Of a DNA stretch of 64,000 nt, positions 8,690 through 16,065 are shown one piece after another. The translations under genes and the position numbers were made by a program. Each line of letters opens with the position of its first letter. Position 1 is the first letter of the stretch. The stretch is from Minwuia thermotolerans (GTDB lineage Bacteria > Pseudomonadota > Alphaproteobacteria > Minwuiales > Minwuiaceae), in contig BQJF01000011.1 of the NCBI GenBank assembly GCA_021604565.1, positions 1-64,000 on the forward strand, given 5' to 3'. A model generated the notes under the pieces. That model had not been told where the DNA came from. It saw only the letters and a program-made list of their open reading frames with translations, and ran no database searches.

Positions 8690-10306
8690 ATGGCCGCAAG
8701 AGCGACATCCATGATCGTTGCCGCACAGCCGGAGGCTGCCGAGGCAGGTGCGGAGATCCTGAGACGCGGTGGCAACGCCATTGATGCGGCGATGGCTGCG
8801 GCGCTGGTGCAGGGTGTCGTTGATCCCCAGATGTGCGGCATCGCCGGCTTCGGTTCCTGCCAGGTCTACATGCCGGACCGGGATGTGCTGACCTTCATCG
8901 ACTTCCACGGCAAGACCCCGAAGAAGGCCACGCCGGACATGTGGGAAGACATCATCGTCGGTGAGACACGGGATGGCTTCGGCTTCGTGCTGGAGGGGTT
9001 CGTCAACGACCTCGGCTACCAGTCGATCACCACGCCGGGCAGCCTGAAGGCCTATCATGAGGCTGTCACCGAGTTCGGCACCATGGACTGGGCCGACATC
9101 TGCGCCCCCGCCGTGGCGCAGGCGGAGGAAGGTTTCATCGTCCGCCCGCATGTCCAGTTCTGGTGGGACTCCGGCAGCAGCTACGGTCGCGCTGACGTCA
9201 CCGATAGGCTGCGGTTCTCCGCCACCGGTCGCGAAGCCTATTTTCGGGGAGACGGCACGACCAAGCGCGTCGGTGACCGGGTCAACAATCCCGATCTCGC
9301 CAGGACCCTGGCCCAGATCGCCCGACATGGCCCCGACATCTTCTACAGGGGCGAGATCGCGGAGCGTATTGCGGAGGACTTTGCCGCCAATGGCGGGCTG
9401 CTGGGTTACGACGACCTCGCCGACTATGCGACGACGCGCAACCGACCGATCGAGATCGACTACCGCGACTGGCATCTGACCACCAACCAGCCACCCGGCG
9501 GCGGGATCATGCTGGCCGAGATGATGAACATCCTGGAGAACTTCGACCTTGCCGGGATCGGCCACAACACTGTCGAGTACCTGCGTATCGTGGCGGAGGC
9601 GATGAAGGTTGCCACCGCCGACAAGGACGGGCATGTGGGCGACCCCGCATTCTACGACGTCCCCATTGAACGCCTGACCTCCAAGGCCCATGCCGCCGAA
9701 GCCGCCGCGCGGATCAGGGCCGGAGAGAAGCATCATGTCGAGCGCATCGGCATGGAGGAATCGAAACAGACAACGCATGTGGCTGTCATCGATGCACAGG
9801 GCAACGCCGTCACCATGACCCACTCCCTGGGCATGCCCTCTGGCGTGATCACGGACGGGCTGGGGTTCATGTACAATGGCTGCATGGCTGTCTTCGACCC
9901 GCGGCCGGGCCGGGCCGGATCAATAGCGCCCGGCAAGGCCAGGTTCAGCTCCGTCTGCCCCACGTTCGGTTTCCGTGACGACAGGCTGGAACTGGCCATT
10001 GGCGCACCTGGCGGCACGCAGATCGCGATGGGCGTCATGCAGGCAACCCTGAACGTCATCGATCATGGCATGACGATGACGGAGGCTGTGTCCGCACCCA
10101 GGTTCTCCGCGACATCGGACATCATCGACGTGACCAACCGGATCCCGCGCTTCGTCCAGCGCGAACTGGAGGCCGATGGCTACGAGGTCATGCGCAATCC
10201 GCTGACGTTCGACATCGCAGCGGTTCATGGCATCAGGGTCAGGGCAGACGGCAGCTTCGACGGTGCCGCTGATCCCGGTCATGACGGCGTGGCGATAGGC
10301 GTCTGA
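8690..10306 (+). CDS. ggt: Gamma-glutamyltransferase family protein
   Basis: A 538-residue Ntn-hydrolase of the gamma-glutamyltranspeptidase family. The autoprocessing site is QTTHVAVID, with the predicted catalytic threonine at residue 361, corresponding to Thr391 of the E. coli enzyme; cleavage would yield large and small subunits. The glycine-rich GAPGGTQIAMG segment near the C-terminus is also conserved. Unlike classical periplasmic Ggt there is no signal peptide: the protein begins MAARATSMIVAAQP and goes straight into the fold, suggesting a cytoplasmic enzyme or a relative acting on another amide. An AGGGAGGAAG sequence before the ATG is a good ribosome-binding site. Confidence 0.9.
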   Translation: MAARATSMIVAAQPEAAEAGAEILRRGGNAIDAAMAAALVQGVVDPQMCGIAGFGSCQVYMPDRDVLTFIDFHGKTPKKATPDMWEDIIVGETRDGFGFVLEGFVNDLGYQSITTPGSLKAYHEAVTEFGTMDWADICAPAVAQAEEGFIVRPHVQFWWDSGSSYGRADVTDRLRFSATGREAYFRGDGTTKRVGDRVNNPDLARTLAQIARHGPDIFYRGEIAERIAEDFAANGGLLGYDDLADYATTRNRPIEIDYRDWHLTTNQPPGGGIMLAEMMNILENFDLAGIGHNTVEYLRIVAEAMKVATADKDGHVGDPAFYDVPIERLTSKAHAAEAAARIRAGEKHHVERIGMEESKQTTHVAVIDAQGNAVTMTHSLGMPSGVITDGLGFMYNGCMAVFDPRPGRAGSIAPGKARFSSVCPTFGFRDDRLELAIGAPGGTQIAMGVMQATLNVIDHGMTMTEAVSAPRFSATSDIIDVTNRIPRFVQRELEADGYEVMRNPLTFDIAAVHGIRVRADGSFDGAADPGHDGVAIGV

Positions 10307-10431
10307 ACCGTCCCGAATGCTGCATTGGCAGGAAATGCGGACCTGCGTCCACATCATTGCATTGAGCGTGACAGCAACCCATGTGGAATTCTCTGTCGCC
10401 GACTGAATGGGCCAACCCGGAGACAGGGTTG

Positions 10432-10446
10432 TTAACAGAAAATTTA
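10432..10446 (+). promoter_or_regulatory. Candidate CtrA-like site (TTAA-N7-TTTA)
   Basis: The sequence TTAA, seven bases, TTTA lies about 20 bases before the start of the PAS-protein gene and differs in one position from the alphaproteobacterial CtrA consensus TTAA-N7-TTAA. It sits in an A+T-rich dip typical of a promoter. Short motifs of this kind occur by chance, so this is tentative. Confidence 0.3.
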
Positions 10447-10462
10447 CATTTGGAGCGGGATA

Positions 10463-11020
10463 GTGCCGCTCCTGGAGAAGAAAGGCGCTTGCGTGCTTGA
10501 CAGAAGCCCGTTGCGGGCACAACACCTGACCTTGCTGGACTACTGGATTGGACTCGAGGCCGGTGGAGGATTGCCATCCCGCGCAGCCGTGAATCCACTT
10601 GATATCCCGCGCCTGCTGAAGAACATCGGAATGATCGATGTGGTGCAGGAAGTAGGCGGCAACTACCGCTTCCGCTATCGCCTGGTCGGCACGCAGATGA
10701 ACCACATCACCGGTACGGACTTCACCGACCGCTGGCTGAGCGACATCAAGTCAGTTGAGTACGGCGCCTTTCTGGAAAGGCTCTATACGGAGTGCGTCGT
10801 CAGGAAGGCACCGGTGTTTTCCCGAACGACAATGCAGTACGCCGATGATCGCGAACTGGAAACGGATCGCTTGCTGCTGCCGTTGGCGACCGACGGCGAG
10901 AACGTGGACATGTTGCTGTTTTCCAACCTGTTCCGTTCATCCAGCATGACTTTCGGACTGAAGCCCTTTCATTCGGACGATGTCGTCTGGATGGAGGAGA
11001 ACCTGCGCGTCGCTGCGTGA
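10463..11020 (+). CDS. PAS domain protein (PAS_5-type)
   Basis: A 185-residue protein matching the small PAS_5-type proteins common in Rhodospirillales: a LLDYWIGLEAGG start, the RLLKNIGMIDV block, then YRFRYRLVGT and a DRLLLPLATDG segment. No output domain follows, so it probably acts by binding a ligand or partner protein. The start is taken as GTG at 10463, with GGAG seven bases upstream (10452-10455); an alternative GTG at 10493 would remove ten residues. No operon partner: metY downstream has its own riboswitch leader. Function unknown beyond the PAS fold. Confidence 0.75.
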   Translation: MPLLEKKGACVLDRSPLRAQHLTLLDYWIGLEAGGGLPSRAAVNPLDIPRLLKNIGMIDVVQEVGGNYRFRYRLVGTQMNHITGTDFTDRWLSDIKSVEYGAFLERLYTECVVRKAPVFSRTTMQYADDRELETDRLLLPLATDGENVDMLLFSNLFRSSSMTFGLKPFHSDDVVWMEENLRVAA

Positions 11021-11058
11021 ATGCTTGACAGTTCTGCCTGATTTTCCCTAGTTTCCCA

Positions 11059-11112
11059 CCGCGCCGATTTGAGCCAGCTTGCGGGCGCGTCAAACAAATT
11101 CCGCTAAAGAGG
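11059..11112 (+). promoter_or_regulatory. SAM-II riboswitch aptamer upstream of metY
   Basis: The P1 helix pairs CGCGC (11060-11064) with GCGCG (11085-11089). The conserved block GATTT (11066-11070) follows the 5' strand, TTGC lies at 11079-11082, and the 3' pseudoknot strand GCTAAA (11103-11108) runs into AGAGG (11108-11112). Order, spacing and block sequences match the SAM-II class known upstream of methionine-synthesis genes in alphaproteobacteria. SAM binding folds the 3' strand into a pseudoknot, which would hide the AGAGG ribosome-binding site. The gene downstream, metY, is a typical SAM-II target. Confidence 0.88.
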
Positions 11113-11116
11113 TGTA

Positions 11117-11179
11117 CTTGCGTCCCGGTCGGGATGTCACCGCCTCCGCTGGCATTATGCGAAGCCGTGAGGACGCAAG
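11117..11179 (+). promoter_or_regulatory. Long-range stem masking the metY ribosome-binding region
   Basis: The nine bases CTTGCGTCC (11117-11125) are exactly complementary to GGACGCAAG (11171-11179), which ends three bases before the metY ATG and covers part of its only plausible ribosome-binding site (GAGG, 11169-11172). The 5' arm lies inside the start of the leader ORF, so a ribosome translating the leader would open the stem. Confidence 0.5.
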
Positions 11180-11186
11180 ACCATGA
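11118..11186 (+). CDS. Predicted 22-codon leader ORF coupled to metY
   Basis: A short open frame starts at TTG 11118, five bases after the AGAGG that forms the 3' end of the SAM-II aptamer, and ends at TGA 11184-11186, overlapping the metY ATG in an ATGA arrangement. It encodes 22 residues, beginning MRPGRDV and ending SREDARP, with no methionine or cysteine run of an attenuator kind. It explains how an aptamer about 70 bases away from the metY start could control metY: SAM hides the leader ribosome-binding site, and metY translation depends on leader translation. A GTG at 11112 in the same frame is an alternative start. Translation of the leader is inferred. Confidence 0.5.
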   Translation: MRPGRDVTASAGIMRSREDARP

Positions 11187-12475
11187 GCCTGTCATCCAAG
11201 AATCCCGAAACGATCGTGCTGCATGCCGGTCATCGTGCCGACCCGACCACCGGGTCCGTCGCCGTGCCGATCTATCAGACCACATCGTACCAGTTCCAGC
11301 ACACCGAGCACGCGGCGAACCTGTTCGCGCTGAAGGAACTCGGCAATATCTACACCCGCATCATGAACCCCACCTGCGATGCGCTGGAGCAGCGTGTCGC
11401 GGCGCTGGAGGGCGGTGCCGCGGCACTGGCCGTCGCCTCCGGTCAGGCGGCGAGCGCCATGGCGATCCAGAACCTGGCGCGCGCCGGCGACAACATCGTC
11501 TCCTCCACCGACCTCTACGGTGGTACATGGAACCTGTTCGCCAACACGCTGAAGGATCAGGGCATCGAAGTCCGTTTCGTGGACCCGGAAGATCCCGAGG
11601 CCTTCGCCCGCGCCACGGATGAACGCACCCGTGCCTACTATGCGGAAACCCTGCCGAATCCGAAACTGAGCGTGTTCCCGATCCGCGAAGTGGCGGAAAT
11701 CGGTCGCCCGCTCGGCATTCCGCTGATCGTCGACAATACGTCGGCACCGATCCTGTGCCGTCCGTTCGATCACGGGGCCGCGGTGATTGTCTATTCCACC
11801 ACCAAGTACATCGGCGGTCATGGCACCTCCATCGGCGGTCTGATCGTCGACGGCGGCAACTTCGACTGGGACGCGGTGCCGGAACGCCAGCCTGCCCTGC
11901 ACACGCCCGACCCCAGCTATCATGGCGCGGTCTGGGTCGATGCCGTCAGGCCGCTGGGCCCGATTGCCTATGTCCTGAAGGCCCGTGTGACCCTGCTGCG
12001 CGACACCGGTGCGGCCATGAGCCCGTTCAATGCCTTTCAGTTCATTCAGGGACTGGAGACACTGCCGCTCCGCATACGTGCCCATTGCGACAACGCAGTG
12101 CGCGTCGCGGACTTCCTGAAGAACCATCCGAAGGTGGAAAAGGTCATCTTCCCCGGACTCGCCGAAGGCAAGGCGAAGGAGCGGGTCGATGCCTATCTGA
12201 ACCGCGGTTTCGGCGGCCTGCTGGGATTCGAGATCAAGGGCGGAAAGGAAGCCGGTTCGGCCTTCATCAACGCGCTGGAACTGTTCTATCACGTGGCCAA
12301 TATCGGCGATGCGCGCAGCCTGGCCATCCACCCGGCGACGACAACGCATTCGCAGTTGACTGCGGAGGAGCAACTCGCCTCCGGTGTCTCGGACGGCTAC
12401 GTCCGCCTGTCGATCGGTATCGAGCATATCGACGATATTCTGGCGGACCTGGAACAGGCGCTCGCCAAGGCCTGA
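11183..12475 (+). CDS. metY: O-acetylhomoserine sulfhydrylase (aminocarboxypropyltransferase)
   Basis: A 430-residue PLP enzyme of the Cys/Met metabolism family that makes homocysteine from O-acetylhomoserine and sulfide. The PLP-binding lysine is residue 208 in STTKYIGGHGT; the N-terminal ETIVLHAGHRADPTTGSVAVP-like region and the C-terminal HPATTTHSQL and RLSIGIEHIDDI motifs are those of MetY. The upstream SAM-II riboswitch and leader ORF indicate repression when S-adenosylmethionine is plentiful. No met partner gene is adjacent. The gene ends at a strong hairpin shared with the convergent LysR gene. Confidence 0.96.
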   Translation: MSLSSKNPETIVLHAGHRADPTTGSVAVPIYQTTSYQFQHTEHAANLFALKELGNIYTRIMNPTCDALEQRVAALEGGAAALAVASGQAASAMAIQNLARAGDNIVSSTDLYGGTWNLFANTLKDQGIEVRFVDPEDPEAFARATDERTRAYYAETLPNPKLSVFPIREVAEIGRPLGIPLIVDNTSAPILCRPFDHGAAVIVYSTTKYIGGHGTSIGGLIVDGGNFDWDAVPERQPALHTPDPSYHGAVWVDAVRPLGPIAYVLKARVTLLRDTGAAMSPFNAFQFIQGLETLPLRIRAHCDNAVRVADFLKNHPKVEKVIFPGLAEGKAKERVDAYLNRGFGGLLGFEIKGGKEAGSAFINALELFYHVANIGDARSLAIHPATTTHSQLTAEEQLASGVSDGYVRLSIGIEHIDDILADLEQALAKA

Positions 12476-12490
12476 TCCGCACGACCGCAA

Positions 12491-12523
12491 GGACTGCCCC
12501 CTCGCCCGGCGCGGGGGCAGTCC
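12491..12523. terminator. Hairpin between convergent metY and LysR genes
   Basis: An 11-base perfect inverted repeat (12491-12501 with 12513-12523) and an 11-base loop lie 16 bases after metY and 11 bases before the end of the opposing gene. There is no T-run on either side, so termination may be weak or Rho-assisted. Confidence 0.55.
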
Positions 12524-12533
12524 CCGGTCCGTC

Positions 12534-13481
12534 TCAGTTCCCGCCCGGCGGCCCCTCTGAACTGGCGCTGGTATCGAATGCTGCCGCCGCCTTCGCGATC
12601 TCGTTACGCAGCCAACGGTGCGGCGGAGACTCGTGCAGGCGTGGTGGCCAGTAGATATCGCAGCGAAAACCCTCCACAGCGACCGGCAGTTCGAAGCGCA
12701 CGAGATCACGCCGCATGGACCGGATCAGACGCTCCGGCATGGCGGCGATCAGATCGGTTCGCTCCAGCAGCGCGCCAACGACCGAGAAGCCCGGAACCAC
12801 CAGCGCAATCTTGCGCTTGCGTCCGATCGCAGCCAGCGCCTCGTCGGTTGGCCCCGACGCGTCCCCGCGGAACGGGGCGACCAGCAGATGCGAATGTTCG
12901 CAGAATGCGTCGATCGAGACCTTTCCCGACGCAAGCAGCGGGTGCCCCGCCCGCGCAACGCCGACGTAGCGTTCGTCAAACAGCTTCATCGCGTGCAGCC
13001 CGGTCGGCGCGAACTGCGGCACGGTAAGGGCGAGTTCGGTCCGCGCCTCCCGCATGTCGGTCTCCAGAGATGCTGCATCGGCCGGTCGCACGACAATCCG
13101 CAATCCCGGTGCCGAGGCACGCAGCCGCCCCAGCAGGCCCGGCATGACGAGTGCCAGGGCATAGTCCGTCGCGGCAATCGTGACCGTCCCCTCGAAGCTT
13201 GCAGGTTCGAAGAAGGCCGGCGACACCAGCGGCTCCAGACTGGCAAGCGCGGCACGGACCGCGCCCTCCAGTTCCTCCGCACGCGGTGTCGGTGCGACAC
13301 CTCCCGTGGACCGCACGAACAGCGGATCACCGAAAAGGCTACGCATCCGGGAGAGCTGCCCGCTCATGCCCTGCTGGGTCAGCCCCAGCGTCTCGGCCGC
13401 GCGGGAGACATTGCGCTCCGTCAGCAAGGCCTCGAACGCCAGCAGCAGTCGTACATCCAGTCGGGCAATATCGCGATTCAT
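12534..13481 (-). CDS. LysR-family transcriptional regulator
   Basis: A 315-residue LysR regulator. The N-terminal winged helix-turn-helix (about residues 5-65) contains LLLAFEALLTERNVSRAAE and the SGQLSRMR recognition region; the rest is a periplasmic-binding-protein-like effector domain. The ATG at 13481 (MNRDIARLD) is preferred, with an alternative at 13496; the frame is open to 13649 but the extra sequence is not LysR-like. It is divergent from a glutathione transferase/CmcJ-like/SDR operon starting at 13609, the usual layout for a regulator and its target. The effector is unknown. Confidence 0.93.
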   Translation of the reverse strand: MNRDIARLDVRLLLAFEALLTERNVSRAAETLGLTQQGMSGQLSRMRSLFGDPLFVRSTGGVAPTPRAEELEGAVRAALASLEPLVSPAFFEPASFEGTVTIAATDYALALVMPGLLGRLRASAPGLRIVVRPADAASLETDMREARTELALTVPQFAPTGLHAMKLFDERYVGVARAGHPLLASGKVSIDAFCEHSHLLVAPFRGDASGPTDEALAAIGRKRKIALVVPGFSVVGALLERTDLIAAMPERLIRSMRRDLVRFELPVAVEGFRCDIYWPPRLHESPPHRWLRNEIAKAAAAFDTSASSEGPPGGN

Positions 13482-13608
13482 TGTGGCAGATACCATTTTC
13501 ATCTGTTGGACCGATGATGAACTGTTCTTCAGGCTTTTACATCCCGAAAAAGAATGACACCGGCACAGGCGCCCTTCCCTGAATGCCGGTGCGTGACAGG
13601 AGGAAATG

Positions 13609-14253
13609 ATGGAGATACTCGCCGATCCGATCACGGTGAATTGCCGCAAGGTTCTCGCCGGACTGAAACTGATAGGTTCCGACTACACCCTGACGAAGAT
13701 CGACTACTTCCAGGGCGAACAGAAAAGCCCCGAGTACATGGCGATCAACCCCAATGCATCGATCCCTGCCCTGCGCGATGGTGATCTGGTGCTTTGGGAG
13801 TCCAACGCCATCCTGCAATATGCTGCCGACAGGTCAGGCAATGCGCAGGCCTACCCCACCGACCTCAAGGTCCGTGCGGACGTGAACCGCTGGCTGCTCT
13901 GGGAATGCGGTGCCTGGTTCCCGAGCTGCTACGTCTACTTGGTCGAGAACTGCGTGAAGCCGCTGCTGGGGGCGGAGACCGATCCGGCAGCCCTGGAGGC
14001 GGAAGCGGAGAACTTCCACAAGCTGGCCGGTATCCTGAACACCCGGCTTGGAGAAAGCCCGTGGGTCTGTGGCGACCAGCCGACAATCGCCGACGTGGTG
14101 GTGGCTGCCCCCATGCATCTGCACGGCTGGCAGAAGCTGCCCCTTGATCGCCATGCCAATGTGGTCAAATGGATGACGGAGCGGGTAGAGAAGACACCCT
14201 GGTGGCAGGACACGCATGTCGGTGAGGGCTTTGCCCTGCCGGACGCTGCCTGA
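13609..14253 (+). CDS. Glutathione S-transferase family protein
   Basis: A 214-residue GST. The N-terminal thioredoxin-like domain carries NCRKVLAGLKL (residues 10-20) and the glutathione-contacting NPNASIPALRDGD and ESNAILQYAA segments; the all-alpha C-terminal domain includes GDQPTIADVVV. It conjugates or uses glutathione on an unknown electrophile. Start: AGGAGG at 13598-13603 is five bases from the ATG at 13609 and only two from the ATG at 13606, so 13609 is preferred. It is first gene of an apparent operon with a CmcJ/NvfI-like oxygenase and an SDR, divergent from the LysR gene. Confidence 0.92.
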   Translation: MEILADPITVNCRKVLAGLKLIGSDYTLTKIDYFQGEQKSPEYMAINPNASIPALRDGDLVLWESNAILQYAADRSGNAQAYPTDLKVRADVNRWLLWECGAWFPSCYVYLVENCVKPLLGAETDPAALEAEAENFHKLAGILNTRLGESPWVCGDQPTIADVVVAAPMHLHGWQKLPLDRHANVVKWMTERVEKTPWWQDTHVGEGFALPDAA

Positions 14254-14298
14254 CTGCGGAGGGTCGCGGCCTGCCCGGAACAGGGGTCTGATCGGAGA

Positions 14299-15288
14299 AT
14301 GACATTGACGATGGAACTGGATACGACCGCTGTGCGGCCCGGGGCATTCAATTACATGGCCGGGTCATCGGAGCCTTCGCTGTATCGCAACGGCAAGGTT
14401 CTGACACGCCGCGATCTGGACGGTAGTGACAATGCCTGGACCGGAGTCGACCTGGTGGAGACGGACATGCCCGTCACGGATGCCCGCCAGCTCGACGCCG
14501 GACGGCAGCCCACGCTGCTGCACAATGGCTTCGAGCTGCAGGCGAACCGGCTTCGCGAGCCCGATCTCGACTTCTTCAGCCATGATGCGGTGCTGCGGAG
14601 TTATTATCCGGACTGCGAGGAAATCGTGCGCCAGGCCACGGGGGCGGCGGTTGTCGCGGCATTCGATCACAACGTCCGTTCCGCCACCGGCAAGAAAAGC
14701 AAGAAGCGCATTGACGGTGGACAACAGGTACAGGGACCGGCCCGCGTGGTGCACGGTGACTATACCCTGACCAGCGCCCCGCAGCGCCTGCGGGACCTGA
14801 CGCGACCGCCGGGTGCGAACGACACCATCCGCAGCCTGTTGCCGGAGGGGCAGGCCCTGCTGGATCCCGACAAGACCGAACATGCGATCAGGCGCGGGCG
14901 TTTCGCCATCATCAACGTCTGGCGCAACATCGTGGCGGAACCCGTCGAGACCGATCCGCTGGCGCTCTGCGATGCCGCGACGGTCAGGCCGGAGGACCTG
15001 GTGGTCTTCGAGATCCACTACAAGGATCGCGTCGGAGAGAACTACTTCGCCAGACACGCTCAGACCCATGGCTGGTACCTCTACCCGAAGCTGACGCGGG
15101 ACGAGGCCCTGCTGATCAAGCAGTGGGACTCCGCTGGTGAGCTGGCGCAATCCGAGGGCAGAACCGGCGACGCAGCAGACAAGCCTTGCACCTTCAGCTT
15201 TCACAGCGCCTTCCGTGACCGGTCAACCCGGCCCGATGCCCCGGACCGCTGGAGCATCGAGGTGCGATGCGTGGTGCTCTATGACTGA
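14299..15288 (+). CDS. CmcJ/NvfI-family oxidoreductase
   Basis: A 329-residue protein of the CmcJ/NvfI group, relatives of the fungal GA4 desaturase family and Fe(II)/2-oxoglutarate oxygenases. Seen are DHNVRSATG, VVHGDYT, FAIINVWRNI and the C-terminal FSFHSAFRD; the histidines in VHGDYT and HSAF are candidate iron ligands. Known relatives work in cephamycin and fungal natural-product pathways; the substrate here is unknown. Start codon is uncertain: ATG 14299, TTG 14305 (seven bases after GGAG) and ATG 14311 are all in frame. The gap to the GST gene is 45 bases and to the SDR gene 33, suggesting one transcript. Confidence 0.85.
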   Translation: MTLTMELDTTAVRPGAFNYMAGSSEPSLYRNGKVLTRRDLDGSDNAWTGVDLVETDMPVTDARQLDAGRQPTLLHNGFELQANRLREPDLDFFSHDAVLRSYYPDCEEIVRQATGAAVVAAFDHNVRSATGKKSKKRIDGGQQVQGPARVVHGDYTLTSAPQRLRDLTRPPGANDTIRSLLPEGQALLDPDKTEHAIRRGRFAIINVWRNIVAEPVETDPLALCDAATVRPEDLVVFEIHYKDRVGENYFARHAQTHGWYLYPKLTRDEALLIKQWDSAGELAQSEGRTGDAADKPCTFSFHSAFRDRSTRPDAPDRWSIEVRCVVLYD

Positions 15289-15321
15289 TCGGCAGTCGCG
15301 CGGGACGAAGGCGAGACACGG

Positions 15322-16035
15322 ATGCTGAAGCCTGACGGACGGGTCATCATGATCTCCGGTGCCAACCGCGGGATCGGTCTGGCCACTGCGCGCGTGCTTT
15401 ACGATGCGGGCTTCAGTCTCAGTCTCGGTGCGCGCAATCCGGACACCCTGCACGACGTCATCGCCGACGGGGATACCGACAGGGTCATAACCGGCCGCTA
15501 CGAGGCCGAGGACCAGCAGACCCATCAGGACTGGATCGATGCCACGGTCGGTCGTTTCGGGCGTATTGACGGTCTGGTGAACAACGCGGGAATTCTGGAA
15601 AGCATCTCCGTCGAGGAGGGCACCGACGCGGATCTGGATCGCATGTGGGCGATCAACGTCAAGGCACCGCTGTCCATGACCCGCAAGGCACTGCCCCATC
15701 TGCGGCGCTGCGGTGCCGGGCGCATCATCAATGTCGCCTCGCTGGCGGGCAAGGTCGTCTATGACAGCGGCATCGGCTATTCCATGACCAAGTTCGCCGC
15801 CGTCGCCCTGTCCCATGCCACCCGTCATGCAGGCTGGGAAGACGGGGTGCGCTGCACCGCCCTGTGCCCTGGCTACGTGGCGACGGACATGACGGCAAGG
15901 GTGGAGAGCGTCCCGCAGGAGGAAATGATTCCTCCCGGCGACCTGGCCGGGATCGTTCTCACGATCCTGTCCCTGTCGAACGCCGCCTCCGTCGCAGAGA
16001 TCGCCGTCAACTGCCGCGATGGGCTGACGGCCTGA
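15322..16035 (+). CDS. Short-chain dehydrogenase/reductase
   Basis: A 237-residue classical SDR. The cofactor-binding glycine motif is SGANRGIG (residues 12-19), NNAG follows near residue 90, and the catalytic serine (NVASLAGK) and YSMTK tyrosine/lysine lie around residues 140-157. It oxidises or reduces an alcohol/carbonyl with NAD(P). Third gene of the GST/CmcJ-like/SDR set, so it probably acts on the product or substrate of that oxygenase, which is inference from position. It converges on polA, whose stop lies 30 bases downstream. Confidence 0.92.
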   Translation: MLKPDGRVIMISGANRGIGLATARVLYDAGFSLSLGARNPDTLHDVIADGDTDRVITGRYEAEDQQTHQDWIDATVGRFGRIDGLVNNAGILESISVEEGTDADLDRMWAINVKAPLSMTRKALPHLRRCGAGRIINVASLAGKVVYDSGIGYSMTKFAAVALSHATRHAGWEDGVRCTALCPGYVATDMTARVESVPQEEMIPPGDLAGIVLTILSLSNAASVAEIAVNCRDGLTA

Positions 16036-16065
16036 ACGCAAGCCCCGTGGAACATCAAAGGTGCT

